A stretch of 64,000 nucleotides of DNA from Lichenicoccus sp964242335 (GTDB taxonomy: Bacteria > Pseudomonadota > Alphaproteobacteria > Acetobacterales > Acetobacteraceae), in NCBI GenBank assembly GCA_964242335.1, contig CAXTAY010000005.1, positions 83,234 through 147,233 on the forward strand. Reading direction: 5' to 3'. Below, piece by piece: positions 1 through 8,729 of the stretch (positions within the stretch are counted from its first letter, which is position 1; every line of letters starts with the position of its first letter). A model generated the notes under the pieces. The model saw only the letters and a program-made list of their open reading frames with translations. It was not told the origin of the DNA and did no database searches. A program made the position numbers and the translations under genes.

Positions 1-1
1 C

Positions 2-529
2 GGCGACCGCCTGACCCTGCGTGTCAGCCTCGACCACCACACCGCGGCGATCCACGAGGCGGAGCGCGGCGCCGGCAGCTGGGCGATCGCGCTGGACGGG
101 CTGCGCTGGCTCGACCGGCAGGGCTTCCGCCACGCCGTCGCCGGCCGCCTGCTCGCCGGCGAGAACGAGGCGACCGCGCGCGACGGCTATGCCGGGCTGT
201 TCGCCGGTCTCGGCGTGCGGATCGACGCTGCCGACCGCGCCCGCCTGGTGCTGTTCCCGGAGATGGATGCCGCAGCCGACGTGCCGGAGATCACCGAGGC
301 CTGCTGGGGCATACTGGGCCGCAGTCCCGAGCAGCTGATGTGCGCCGGCAGCCGCATGGTGGTGAAGCGTCGCGGCCGCGCGCCGAGCGTGGTGGCGTGC
401 ACGCTCACCCCCTACGCGCCCGGCTTCGACCTCGGCCCGACGCTGCGCGACGCCGCCGGCACGGTGATGCTGAACCACCCGCACTGCGCGCGGTTCTGCA
501 TGCTGGGCGGCGCCAGCTGCAGCGGCTGA
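2..529 (+). CDS. Radical SAM-like protein, C-terminal part (cut by window edge)
   Basis: The reading frame is open from base 2 to the TGA at 527-529, so only the last 175 residues are present. The visible part begins with RVSLDHHTAAIHEAERG and continues through GLRWLDRQGF and AVAGR, a pattern I associate with the second half of some radical SAM enzymes. The protein ends in a cysteine cluster, HCARFCMLGGASC, which could bind an auxiliary iron-sulfur cluster or be structural. The CxxxCxxC motif that would prove the family lies outside the window. The next gene is convergent. The family call is by resemblance only; that the frame is coding is much surer than its function. Confidence 0.55.
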   Translation, partial: GDRLTLRVSLDHHTAAIHEAERGAGSWAIALDGLRWLDRQGFRHAVAGRLLAGENEATARDGYAGLFAGLGVRIDAADRARLVLFPEMDAAADVPEITEACWGILGRSPEQLMCAGSRMVVKRRGRAPSVVACTLTPYAPGFDLGPTLRDAAGTVMLNHPHCARFCMLGGASCSG

Positions 530-535
530 ATAATC

Positions 536-586
536 GGGGTCTGGGGCCTGCGGCGCCAGCGGGTCAAGGGCAGCGCCCTTGGCTTG
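536..586 (+). repeat. Dispersed palindromic repeat, copy A (unit 2 only)
   Basis: Starts GGGGTCTGGGGCC, then a second hairpin half AAGGGC-AGC-GCCCTT. It belongs to the hairpin family also seen near 25876, 29934, 37637, 52461, 57523 and 60141. This copy carries one mismatch in its first stem (GGCGCC in place of GGCCCC). It sits between two convergent genes, where it could act as a bidirectional terminator. Confidence 0.75.
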
Positions 587-602
587 CTTCCCCGGCAGCC
601 CG

Positions 603-1274
603 TTAAGCCGGCGCGCCGACTTGCCGCGAAGGCGCCGCCTTGGCGAAGGCCTCGTGGGCTTCGCAAGCGGCAAAGATCCGGTCCACGATCGGCGTCCCCG
701 GCACCTCGATCTTGAAGATCGGCAGCACGATCTTGATGCTGGCGAGGCAGATATCGGCCATCGTGATGCTGTCCCCGTGGCAGAACGCGCCGGTATCGGC
801 CTCGGTCGCCAGGCGCTGCTCGAACGCCTGCAGCCCGGTCGTGAACCAGTTGACGCGCCAGGCGCGCGCGGCGTCCGCCGCGAAATGCGCCTCCTCGGTC
901 AGGTACTTCATCACCCGCGGCGTGATGAGCGGGTGCGTATCGGCCGCCAGCATCGACGCCAGCGAGCGCACCCTGGCGCGTTCGACCGGGGTCTTCGGCA
1001 GGATCGGCGCCTGCGGATGGATCTCCTCGAGATATTCCAGGATCGCGAGGGACTGCGTGATCGGCGAGGACTGCGCCGCCTCGCGGTCGATCAGCGCGGG
1101 GATCGCGCCGAGCGGGTTGATCCTGAGGAATGCCGCGCCGCGATGCTCGCCGGCATCGATGTTCACGAAGCGCTCTTCCGCCGCGAGGCCCTTCAGGGTG
1201 AGCGCCACGCGCACCCGATAGGTCGCCGAGGTGCGCCAGTACGCGAACAGTTCGAAGCGGGCTGTGTCGCTCAT
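603..1274 (-). CDS. maiA: Maleylacetoacetate isomerase (zeta-class glutathione S-transferase)
   Basis: 223 residues, the normal length for this family. It isomerises maleylacetoacetate to fumarylacetoacetate with glutathione in tyrosine/homogentisate breakdown, in the cytoplasm. The N-terminal thioredoxin-like domain carries RTSATYRVRVAL (residues 14-25), corresponding to the zeta-class active-site serine region, and the glutathione-site motif INPLGAIPALID. The C-terminal helical domain has HGDSITMADICLASI, typical of the family. It lies 40 bases downstream of kynU on the same strand, so the two are probably co-transcribed. The start ATG at 1274 is the first good one after the kynU stop. A general GST cannot be fully excluded, but motif and length favour MaiA. 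Confidence 0.85.
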   Translation of the reverse strand: MSDTARFELFAYWRTSATYRVRVALTLKGLAAEERFVNIDAGEHRGAAFLRINPLGAIPALIDREAAQSSPITQSLAILEYLEEIHPQAPILPKTPVERARVRSLASMLAADTHPLITPRVMKYLTEEAHFAADAARAWRVNWFTTGLQAFEQRLATEADTGAFCHGDSITMADICLASIKIVLPIFKIEVPGTPIVDRIFAACEAHEAFAKAAPSRQVGAPA

Positions 1275-1314
1275 GATGCCGACCCTTGCTGCGAGGTTCT
1301 CCGGATCGCACCGA

Positions 1315-2559
1315 CTAGTCCGTGGCCTCCCGGCTGTCCAGGTGCGGGCCCCTGTGCCGAGGCGGCACGCACGCGGCCAGCACGTCGCGCAGCGTCGCGA
1401 TCGCGTCCCACAGCTCGGCGTAGCGCAGCGTGAGCGGGGTGACGCCGAAGCGGAGGATGTCGGGCGCGCGAAAATCGCCGATCACGCCGCGCTCGATCAG
1501 GGCGCGCATCACCGCTCCGGCCTCGGGATGGCGGAAGCAGACCTGGCTGCCACGCGCCGCCTCCGCCTCGGGCGTGACCAGCTCGAGCCCGGCATCCGGG
1601 CACTGCTGCGCCGCCAGCCGCATCAGGATCGAGGTCTGGCGCAACGATTTCTCGCGCAGTGCCGGCATCGGCGCCCGCAGCACGATCTCGACCCCGACCT
1701 GCAGCGCCGTCATCGCCAGGATCGAGGGCGTGCCGACGGTGGCGCTGCGGATGCCCGGAGCCGGCCGATAGCCGTCATGGAAGCCGAACGGGTCGGCGTG
1801 ACCGAGCCAGCCGGTGAGCGGGAAGCGTGCCTCCGCCAGCCAGCGCGGCGCCACGTAGAGGAACGCCGGGGCGCCGGGGCCGCCATGCAGGAACTTGTAG
1901 CCGCAGCCGACCGCGAGGTCCGCTGCCGCCGCGGTCAGGTCCACCGGCACCGCGCCGGCGGAGTGCGCGAGGTCCCACAGCACCAGCGCGCCGGCCGCAT
2001 GCGCCGCCGCGGTGACCGCCGCCATGTCGTGCATCGCCCCGGTGCGGTAGTTCACGTGGGTCAGCATCAGCACCGCGACGTCGGCGTCGAGCGACGCGGT
2101 GACCCGGTCCGGATCGGCGAGCCGCAGCGCATGCCGACTCCCGAGCAGCTCGACCAGGCCCTCGGCGATGTAGAGGTCGGTCGGGAAGTTGCCGCGCTCG
2201 GACAGGATCACGCGCCGCCCCGGCCGCAGCGCCAGCGCGGCGGCGAGCAGCTTGAACAGGTTCACCGAGGTGGAGTCCGAGGCGATCACCGCGCCGGGGG
2301 GAGCGCCCAGCAGGCGTCCGATCTGGTCGCCCAGCCGCTGCGGCAGGTCGATCCAGCCGCGGTCCCAGGAGCGGATCAGCCCGTCGCCCCATTCCCGGCG
2401 CAGCATCGCCGCCACCCGACCCGGCGTCTCGCGCGGCAGCGCGCCCAGCGAGTTGCCGTCGAGATAGACGATGCCGTCCGGCAGCGCGAACTCGTCGCGG
2501 AACGGGGCCAGCGGATCGGCCCGGTCCAGCGCCTCCAGGGCCGCCCGCGTGATCGTCAT
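1315..2559 (-). CDS. kynU: Kynureninase
   Basis: 414 residues. Hydrolyses kynurenine (and 3-hydroxykynurenine) to anthranilate (or 3-hydroxyanthranilate) and alanine; PLP-dependent, cytosolic. Visible family features: VYLDGNSLGALP (31-42), the phosphate-binding region ASDSTSVNLFKLL (93-105), DLAHSAGA with the cofactor Asp196, and the PLP lysine Lys222 in GCGYKFLHGGPGAP. A longer open frame runs upstream to 3063 but crosses the doxX gene. The ATG at 2559, only 5 bases after the doxX stop, gives the usual kynureninase N terminus. With maiA downstream it forms an aromatic amino acid catabolic group. No kynA or kynB is visible nearby. Confidence 0.95.
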   Translation of the reverse strand: MTITRAALEALDRADPLAPFRDEFALPDGIVYLDGNSLGALPRETPGRVAAMLRREWGDGLIRSWDRGWIDLPQRLGDQIGRLLGAPPGAVIASDSTSVNLFKLLAAALALRPGRRVILSERGNFPTDLYIAEGLVELLGSRHALRLADPDRVTASLDADVAVLMLTHVNYRTGAMHDMAAVTAAAHAAGALVLWDLAHSAGAVPVDLTAAAADLAVGCGYKFLHGGPGAPAFLYVAPRWLAEARFPLTGWLGHADPFGFHDGYRPAPGIRSATVGTPSILAMTALQVGVEIVLRAPMPALREKSLRQTSILMRLAAQQCPDAGLELVTPEAEAARGSQVCFRHPEAGAVMRALIERGVIGDFRAPDILRFGVTPLTLRYAELWDAIATLRDVLAACVPPRHRGPHLDSREATD

Positions 2560-2564
2560 CCCGG

Positions 2565-3056
2565 TCAGGGCGTATCGGGCGATGCGGGCGCGTGCGAGGC
2601 GGCGGCGGCGTAGGGGTGGGTGGAGGAGAACGGGTCGGCGATCAGGCTGGCGAGGCTCATGGTGCCGAAGCTGATCAGCAGGAAGCCGCCGGCCAGCGAG
2701 AAGTTCTTGAGGAAGTCCCAGAACAGGCCGCGCCCCTTGCTCTCGCTGCCGGCCCAGAAGTCGCCGGTGGCCCAGAACCGCTTCCAGAGCAGGGCGGTGA
2801 CCATGCAGTAGCCGGCCATGATGAAGGCGGCCAGGCGATCGGCGATGCCGGTCAGGATGCCGATCGGCATCAGGATCTCGACCGACAGGCCGGCCATCAG
2901 CATCAGGGTCGCCGGGCCGCGCGCCGGGATCATCTCCTGCGCCTGGCCGACCGCGCCCCTGAAGTTCAGGATCTTGTCCAGCGCGCTGAACGGGAAGAAC
3001 AGCACGACCAGCAGGTAGCGCACCGCGAGCGTCACCAGGAAACCCAATCCGGTCAT
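2565..3056 (-). CDS. DoxX family membrane protein
   Basis: 163 residues with about four hydrophobic segments: residues ~8-25, ~50-72, ~75-90 and ~118-140. The N-terminal RYLLVVLFFPFSALDKILNF and the glycine-rich first helix pair match the DoxX/SURF4-like integral membrane family. Members are linked to quinone or thiosulfate oxidoreduction and often to redox stress, but substrate is unknown here. It is the first gene of the reverse-strand group with kynU (5-base gap) and maiA, so a link to aromatic catabolism is possible but inferred only from position. Confidence 0.75.
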   Translation of the reverse strand: MTGLGFLVTLAVRYLLVVLFFPFSALDKILNFRGAVGQAQEMIPARGPATLMLMAGLSVEILMPIGILTGIADRLAAFIMAGYCMVTALLWKRFWATGDFWAGSESKGRGLFWDFLKNFSLAGGFLLISFGTMSLASLIADPFSSTHPYAAAASHAPASPDTP

Positions 3057-3212
3057 GGCACACGATCTCCAGCGGGCGACGCGCGAGCGGCCCGGTTCAA
3101 GGGATGGGAGCGATCGCGATGCGACGCCGGTCGGCCGGTGCTGCTCTAGCGCATCCGGCCGCAGGCGGTTGCCTGCCGCCGTCGTGCCGCGTAACGAATC
3201 GGTCGTCCGTCG

Positions 3213-4760
3213 CTATCGCGGCACGCCGAGGCCGGGTGCCTCGCTCGAGGTGAGGCCGCCGGTGGCGAAGGCCAGGGACGCGGCGTCGATCAACGACTGG
3301 GCGTGCGACCGGGCCACCGTGGCGCCGGCATCGGCCAGCGCCGTCTGCGCCGTCATCGCGTCGGTGAAGCTGCCGACGCCGTTGCGGAACGCATCCTGCG
3401 CGGAATCGAAGGCCGCCTGTGCGGCACGGCGCAGCGCGATCGCGGCGTCGTACTGCACCAGCCCGGTCTCGAGCTGGTCGTAGGCTGTGGCCACCTCGTG
3501 CAGCGCGCCGTCCTCGCCCTGGCGCAGCGCGTCCTCCGCGGAGTCGCGCTGCGACTGCGCCAGCCGCAGCCGGTTCTCGCGCAGGCCGCCCTCGTAGAGC
3601 GGCCAGTGGAAGCCCATGAACACCCCGACCTGCGGCTGCTTGATGCCCTGGTAGGGGCTGCCGTCGGTGCTGATCTGGCCGATGTTGCCCTGGATGTCGG
3701 CCGACACGGAGAGCTTGGGGTAGAAGTCGGCGCGCGCCAGGGCGACGCCGGCATCGGTGGCGCGCAGCCGCGCCAGGTCGGCCAGCAGGTCGGGGCGACG
3801 CTGCAGCGCGTCGCGCATCATCCGGTCCACCGTCCCCGAGGTCTGCCGCGGCAGCGGGCGGTCGGAGCTGTCGGCGACCCGCAGCCCGGTGCTGGGCGGC
3901 AGTCCCATCGCCTGCAGCAGGCTGTACATCGCGTCGTGCTGCGCCGCGGTGGCGCGGGCGATCTCAAACGCCGCCTGCGCGGTGCCGCGTCGGGCCAGGG
4001 CCACATTCACGATCGTGCCCATGCCGTGCGCCGTCATCGCCTCGGCCGACCGCTGCAGCAGCTCGGCATTCGACCGCGCCGCCCGCGCCGCGCGCAGCTG
4101 CGCATTCACGCCGTCGAGCGCGAAGTAGGCGTGCGCGACGTCGAGGATCAGCTTCTGGTGCACGCCGCTGAACCCGACATTGGCGGCGAACGACAGCTGT
4201 CGCGCCGCACGCACGGCGGCGCCGGTGGCGCCGAAATCTAGCAGCAGGTAGCGGAGCGTGAGCTGCGGGAACACCTCCTCGGCGTTCGAGCTGATATAGC
4301 CTTTCGCCACCAGCCGGTTGGGGAACGGCAGCGCGGTATGCTGGTAGCCGACCAGGGCGGCCGCGGTCAGCTCGGGCAGGTAGGCGGCGCGCGCGATGCC
4401 GACCTCGATCGCCGCCTGACGCGCCTGCTCCCAGGCCACCCGCGTACCCTGGTTGCGGCGCTGCGCGACGTCGATCAGTTCGGCGAGCCCGTAGCCGTGC
4501 GACGGGTCGAGCGCGACCGCGTCCTTCGGCCAGGGCAGCGCAGGGTCCCGCGGCAGCGCGAAGTGCCGCGGCCCCCCCGGCGAGGGGTCCGCGGCGGGTG
4601 CGGGCGCGCCGTCGCGGTCGTCAGGGGACTGCCCGTCCTGCTGCGTCTCGATCTGCCAGGGCGTGCTCGGCGAGGCCGGCGCCAGTGCGCCGGTGTCGTT
4701 GCAGCCGAGCAGCAGCGCGCAGGCGCCGAGGGCGAGGCAGCGCCGGTCACGCCCCGGCAA
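3213..4760 (-). CDS. Outer-membrane efflux lipoprotein (TolC/OMF family)
   Basis: 515 residues. The start is TTG at 4760; the N terminus carries a basic region (RDRR) and a lipobox ending LLLGC with Cys20, so the mature protein should be a lipoprotein. The body shows the OMF pattern of long alanine-rich helices with two repeats, including RRPDLLADLARLRATDAGVA and a GFHWPLYEGGLRENRL segment typical of the second OMF repeat. It overlaps the end of the FUSC gene by 14 bases, so translation is probably coupled, which helps explain the weak TTG start. It should supply the outer-membrane channel for the FUSC/HlyD system upstream. Confidence 0.85.
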   Translation of the reverse strand: MPGRDRRCLALGACALLLGCNDTGALAPASPSTPWQIETQQDGQSPDDRDGAPAPAADPSPGGPRHFALPRDPALPWPKDAVALDPSHGYGLAELIDVAQRRNQGTRVAWEQARQAAIEVGIARAAYLPELTAAALVGYQHTALPFPNRLVAKGYISSNAEEVFPQLTLRYLLLDFGATGAAVRAARQLSFAANVGFSGVHQKLILDVAHAYFALDGVNAQLRAARAARSNAELLQRSAEAMTAHGMGTIVNVALARRGTAQAAFEIARATAAQHDAMYSLLQAMGLPPSTGLRVADSSDRPLPRQTSGTVDRMMRDALQRRPDLLADLARLRATDAGVALARADFYPKLSVSADIQGNIGQISTDGSPYQGIKQPQVGVFMGFHWPLYEGGLRENRLRLAQSQRDSAEDALRQGEDGALHEVATAYDQLETGLVQYDAAIALRRAAQAAFDSAQDAFRNGVGSFTDAMTAQTALADAGATVARSHAQSLIDAASLAFATGGLTSSEAPGLGVPR

Positions 4761-6966
4761 GGAGGGCGCTCCGGGCCGGGGTGGCGAGCCCGTGCGACGG
4801 ACCGGGCGCGACCTGATCGAGGATGCCGGCCACGTCGTCGTGCAGGATGCAGTACCAGCCGGCCCTGGCGGCGAGGTGCGCCGCCACTGCGTCGCGCGAC
4901 GCGCCGTGCGCGGCCCCGTTCGCGAGCCGCAGGCGCGGCGGCGGCGGCAGCGAGCCGGCGATCGCGTCGGCGCCGATGCCGGTGCGCGTCCAGGTCGCGC
5001 AGCGGCGGAACCACGCCGCCATGGCGAGATGGTGGGCCACGATCTGCTGCCGGACCGCCTCCGGCACCGCGTCGCGCCACAGCGGGTCCGGCCGATGCCC
5101 GAGGATCACCGAGACCGGCACCAGCAGCGCCTGCACCCGGGTCAGCAGCGCCGCGTCGATCGCGCGCCGGGTCCCGTCCCGCCTCGCCTCGGAGATCTCG
5201 TACGGGTCGTTGACCATCACGCCGCGCGCCGCGGCGATGCACTGGCCGAAGCGCCGGCGCAGCGCGTCCTCGTCGTCGCCCGGCGACGAGGCGGCCTGCG
5301 TCGGCAGCTGCAGCAGGTCCGCCAGACGCTCCAGCGCCTCGGCGAGCGACGTTTGCACGATGCGCGCCACGCTGACCGGCCAGATGCCGGTGAAGATGAC
5401 GAACACCGCGACGTCGCCGAGCAGGATGCCGGCGATGCGGTCCCGTCCGGCCTCCATGTTCAGCGTCGGGCCGAAGCCCTGCAGCACGATGATGAAGAAG
5501 GCGAGCGCCACCTGCTGGCCGGCATAGGCGGTCCGCTCGCTTCCGCTGGCGACCCAGGCGGCGAGCAGGATCACCGGCGTCAGCGTCGCCAGCAGGTCGC
5601 CGAGGCCGGTCAGATGCGGCATCAGCACCAGGATGGTGGCGATGCCCAGGGCGGCACCGATCAGGCAGCCGGCGATGCGCAGCGTCATCTTGTGCACCGT
5701 CTCGCCCACCGTGTTGAGCGAGACGAAGAAGCAGGTGATCATGCAGGTGTGCATGCCGGGCCAGTCGGCCAGCGTCTCGAAGGCGTAGCAGCCCATCACC
5801 GCCAGCGTGAGCTTGACCGCGAAGCGGGCATGATCGGGGTTGCTGAACGCGTCCGGCGCCAGCAGGCGGCGTGCCGCGCCGGGCTCGCCAGCCGGCTGCC
5901 GGCTCGCATCGGGCGGTGCGAGCGCACCGTGGATCGCCTGCAGCGCGCGCGACAGCTCGGCGGCGAGTGGCAGCGCCGGGCCGGTCGCCCTCGGGTCGTC
6001 GGGCACGCCGTCCGGGACCTGCGCTTCGGCGAGCGGGGCGTCGTCGCGCAGCGCGCGCTCGGCGGCGCGGCAGCTGCGGGCGGCGTGCGGCAGGCGAGGG
6101 TCCGAGGCGCCGCTGACCCAGTCCCAGGCGAGCAGCACCAGGTAGAGCCGCGCGACCTCGCGGATCAGGCGCTCGCCGGAAGCGTGGGAGAGCGGATCGC
6201 GGTGCAGCTTGCCGGCCAGCTCGTGCAGCTTGAGCAGCCCGGTGGTGCCGGCCTGCGCCAGGGTGGCGAGCCGCGCGCGCGCGCCGGCCTCGCCCTCGCA
6301 GAACCGCGCCGCGGTCGCCAGCCGGTCGGCGAGCTCCGCGCGAAGCATCAGCGCCGGGTCGCGCCCGGTCACCAGGTTGGCCGCGATCAGCAGCGTCGCC
6401 GGCACCGCGATGACCGGGATGTACCAGAGCAGGCCGCGCAGCAGCGCCTCCTCCGGCGGCACGAACAGCAGCTCCGGCAGCGTCGACTGGGTGGTGTTGC
6501 CGACCACGCCCGCCTGCTGCAGCGCGCCGGCCAGCACGTTGTCGCCGCCGGTCGCGCTGTAGACGATCCAGAAGCCGAACGCGTACAGCACCGGCCCGAG
6601 CGACAGCGTCCTGGACAGGAAGCCTGCGAGGAAGGTCAGCAGCGCCATCAGCGGGATGCGCAGCGCCGGCTGCGACAGGCTGACCATGAACAGCATCACC
6701 GTGGTAAGCGTGCCCAGCATGATGGCGATGCCGCCGAAGCCGGCGAGCAGGACGGTGGAGCCCTTGTCGTTGCTCGACATGAAGAACACGACGTAGGCCA
6801 TCAGCGCCAGGTCGGGCATGCGCAGCACCTCGGCGAGGCTGACGGTGGCCAGGGCGAGCGCGACGAGGCGCAGCGTGTTGCCTAGCCTGCCGGGCGTCGG
6901 CAGCAGCTCGCGGCGCAGCAACGCCAGCGCGCCGGGCGGATCGCCCTCGTCGACCGCCGGAGGCAT
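4747..6966 (-). CDS. FUSC family inner-membrane transporter (AaeB-like)
   Basis: 739 residues from ATG at 6966, which has a GAGG about 8 bases upstream. A GTG at 7002 in the same frame overlaps the hlyD stop by four bases and is a possible alternative start. Two blocks of hydrophobic helices (residues ~30-170 and ~370-540) separated by soluble regions match the fusaric acid resistance/aromatic acid efflux family (FUSC). Such proteins export aromatic carboxylates or weak acids using an HlyD-type adaptor. Gene order (small membrane protein, HlyD, FUSC, OMF) matches aaeXAB-like loci with a divergent LysR gene. The real substrate is unknown. Confidence 0.88.
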   Translation of the reverse strand: MPPAVDEGDPPGALALLRRELLPTPGRLGNTLRLVALALATVSLAEVLRMPDLALMAYVVFFMSSNDKGSTVLLAGFGGIAIMLGTLTTVMLFMVSLSQPALRIPLMALLTFLAGFLSRTLSLGPVLYAFGFWIVYSATGGDNVLAGALQQAGVVGNTTQSTLPELLFVPPEEALLRGLLWYIPVIAVPATLLIAANLVTGRDPALMLRAELADRLATAARFCEGEAGARARLATLAQAGTTGLLKLHELAGKLHRDPLSHASGERLIREVARLYLVLLAWDWVSGASDPRLPHAARSCRAAERALRDDAPLAEAQVPDGVPDDPRATGPALPLAAELSRALQAIHGALAPPDASRQPAGEPGAARRLLAPDAFSNPDHARFAVKLTLAVMGCYAFETLADWPGMHTCMITCFFVSLNTVGETVHKMTLRIAGCLIGAALGIATILVLMPHLTGLGDLLATLTPVILLAAWVASGSERTAYAGQQVALAFFIIVLQGFGPTLNMEAGRDRIAGILLGDVAVFVIFTGIWPVSVARIVQTSLAEALERLADLLQLPTQAASSPGDDEDALRRRFGQCIAAARGVMVNDPYEISEARRDGTRRAIDAALLTRVQALLVPVSVILGHRPDPLWRDAVPEAVRQQIVAHHLAMAAWFRRCATWTRTGIGADAIAGSLPPPPRLRLANGAAHGASRDAVAAHLAARAGWYCILHDDVAGILDQVAPGPSHGLATPARSALLAGA

Positions 6967-6998
6967 GCCGGACGCCTCGGCTCGCGCCTGCCTGCCGC

Positions 6999-8033
6999 TC
7001 ACCGGTCGATCACGATCACGGCGCTGGCGGCGACCCGCATCAGCGTCTCCGGCGGCCGGTCGAGCAGCACGCGCACCGGGAAGCGCTGCGCGATCCGCAC
7101 CCAGTTCAGGCTGCGCGGCACCCGCGGCAGCCCGCCGGCGGTCGAGCCCTCGTCCGGGGTGACGCCCCAGCCCAGGCTGTCCACCGTGCCCTGCAGCGGC
7201 TGCCGCGGCGCGCTCATCACGAACACCGTGGCACGCTGCCCGGCACGTATGCCGGCGAGGTCGGTCTCGCGGAAATTGCCCTCCGCGTACCAGCGCTCGG
7301 TGTCGATGATGGTGAACAGCGGCACGCCGGCGGCGGCGAACTCGCCGACGGCGACGTCCAGCGCGGTGATGCGGCCGGCGCAGGGTGCGCGCGCCACGGT
7401 GAGGCGCAGGTCGCGCTCGGCGAGCGACAGCGCCGCGCGCGCCCCGGCGACCTGCTCCTGCAGCGGCCGGGTGCTGGTCACCGCCGAACGCGCCTGCGTC
7501 GCCTGCTGTTCGGACTGCAGCAGCGAGATCTGCGCGGTGCGCTCGGCGGTGCGCGCCTGGTCGACCTGCTGGGAGGTGACGAAGCCGCGCCGGCCGAGCG
7601 GCTCCAGCCGCGTCAGCGTCAGCGTGGCCAGCGTGAGCTCTGCCCTGGCGCTGCCGACGCCGCTCTGCGCCGCGTCGGCCTTGGCGGTCTCGGAGACGAC
7701 CTGGTCGGTCTGCACCGCGAGCTGCGCCTCCAGGCCGTGCAGCTGCGCGCGCGCCTGCTCGACGCGGAGCCGGTACGGCTCGGGATCGATCACGAACAGC
7801 GCGTCTCCCGCGCGGACCGCCTGGTTGTTCTGCACCGCCAGGGCGACGATGCGGCCGCTGACATCGGGCGCCATGTGCACCAGGTCGGCCTGCAGGTAGG
7901 CGTCGTCGGTGCGCGGCCGGAGGTCGAGCCGGGCGACGACCAGCAGCACCAGCACCGCGAGTGCCGCCAGCACCGCGAGGCTGAACAGGACGCCCATTGG
8001 CTTCACGCCCGGCGGCTTGCGAAGCGACGCCAT
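6999..8033 (-). CDS. HlyD-family periplasmic adaptor (AaeA/EmrA-like)
   Basis: 344 residues. One transmembrane helix at ~15-35 (MGVLFSLAVLAALAVLVLLV), then RPRTDDAYLQADLVHMAPDVSGRI, the biotinyl-lipoyl-like start typical of EmrA/AaeA adaptors. A coiled-coil hairpin follows (residues ~90-190, rich in A, Q and E), then a second lipoyl half and a beta-barrel region (TVARAPCAGRITALDVAVG). It should bridge the FUSC pump and the outer-membrane factor. It sits 3 bases after the YtcA-like gene and 32 bases before the FUSC ATG, so all four genes are one operon. Confidence 0.9.
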   Translation of the reverse strand: MASLRKPPGVKPMGVLFSLAVLAALAVLVLLVVARLDLRPRTDDAYLQADLVHMAPDVSGRIVALAVQNNQAVRAGDALFVIDPEPYRLRVEQARAQLHGLEAQLAVQTDQVVSETAKADAAQSGVGSARAELTLATLTLTRLEPLGRRGFVTSQQVDQARTAERTAQISLLQSEQQATQARSAVTSTRPLQEQVAGARAALSLAERDLRLTVARAPCAGRITALDVAVGEFAAAGVPLFTIIDTERWYAEGNFRETDLAGIRAGQRATVFVMSAPRQPLQGTVDSLGWGVTPDEGSTAGGLPRVPRSLNWVRIAQRFPVRVLLDRPPETLMRVAASAVIVIDR

Positions 8034-8036
8034 CGC

Positions 8037-8288
8037 TCAGTGCCCGAACCAGAGCAGCCAGGTGAGCAGGGTGACGCAGGCGGCGAAGCCCAGATAGGTC
8101 AGCAGCGGCAGCACCAGATGCTCGCCGAGGCCGGCGGCGACCAGGAGCAGGCGCGCCAGGACGGTCGCTGCCACGCCGATCGCGGCGCACAGCATCCAGG
8201 CCGGGAAGAACGAGCCCAGGATGTCCTGCGCCGGGGCGCTGCTGCACCCGGACACCAGCAGCGGCGTCCAGGGGATGCGGCAGGGCAA
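8037..8288 (-). CDS. YtcA-like small membrane lipoprotein
   Basis: 83 residues from TTG at 8288, giving a short leader and the lipobox LLVSGC with Cys15. Two hydrophobic helices follow (around AAIGVAATVLARLLLVAAGL and LLTYLGFAACVTLLTWLLWF). The spacing and the FFPAW motif after the lipobox resemble the YtcA family, small proteins that precede HlyD/FUSC or MFS pumps; AaeX is the functional counterpart in enterics. The frame stays open far upstream to 8582, but that part is intergenic in character. Three bases separate it from hlyD. The start codon is the weakest part of this call. Confidence 0.6.
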   Translation of the reverse strand: MPCRIPWTPLLVSGCSSAPAQDILGSFFPAWMLCAAIGVAATVLARLLLVAAGLGEHLVLPLLTYLGFAACVTLLTWLLWFGH

Positions 8289-8729
8289 ACGTGTCGGGCC
8301 GCTTCCGGGCAGGCCGGGTGTTCTGCAAGCCTGCCTGCGGCGGGAGGAGCGAGCGCCGGCTCGGGAGCCGAGAGATCGGGAGGCGCGTGGGATCACGTAA
8401 CGATCATGTTCGGTCGAGAGCTCCGCCGTGCCGCTGGGTGCTGCGCCGCATCCCGCAGATCGAACTGCCGCGTCACGACGGCGAACGTATCGGACACGGA
8501 AGTCCGTTGTCCATACGCGCAACTCTCCGATCAATGCGATCGGCTCGCACGATAAATCCGCATGCGCCGGCATCGGTCGCACGCCGGCGCACGATCGTTG
8601 CGCGGCGCGCTATCCGGCGCGCCGCACCGATGCTAGGTTGCGCTCGATGGGACGATCCTTCTCGCATCGGCGCGCATCCTGCCCTGTCGCGCCGACGGCC
8701 CTGCCTCCCGACCGCGCGAGGCGCACCGG
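8289..8729. promoter_or_regulatory. Divergent control region between efflux operon and LysR gene
   Basis: About 440 bases without a convincing gene, between the leftward efflux operon and the rightward LysR regulator. It holds two inverted repeats: GGACACGGA-AG-TCCGTTGTCC at 8492-8512 (one bulged T) and CCGATC-AATGC-GATCGG at 8527-8543. LysR proteins usually bind such sites in the shared intergenic region and activate the divergent operon on effector binding, so these are the best operator candidates. I see no strong -35/-10 pair. Confidence 0.5.

Noticed and set aside
1315..3063. A DoxX-kynureninase fusion protein
   Set aside because: The long frame upstream of 2559 is a shadow of doxX, which is coded in another frame with normal membrane helices and its own stop.
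4747..8328. A 1193-residue open frame on the reverse strand
   Set aside because: It runs through the HlyD and YtcA-like genes in another frame. Only the part from about 6966 downward has FUSC character; the upstream part is a GC-rich shadow.
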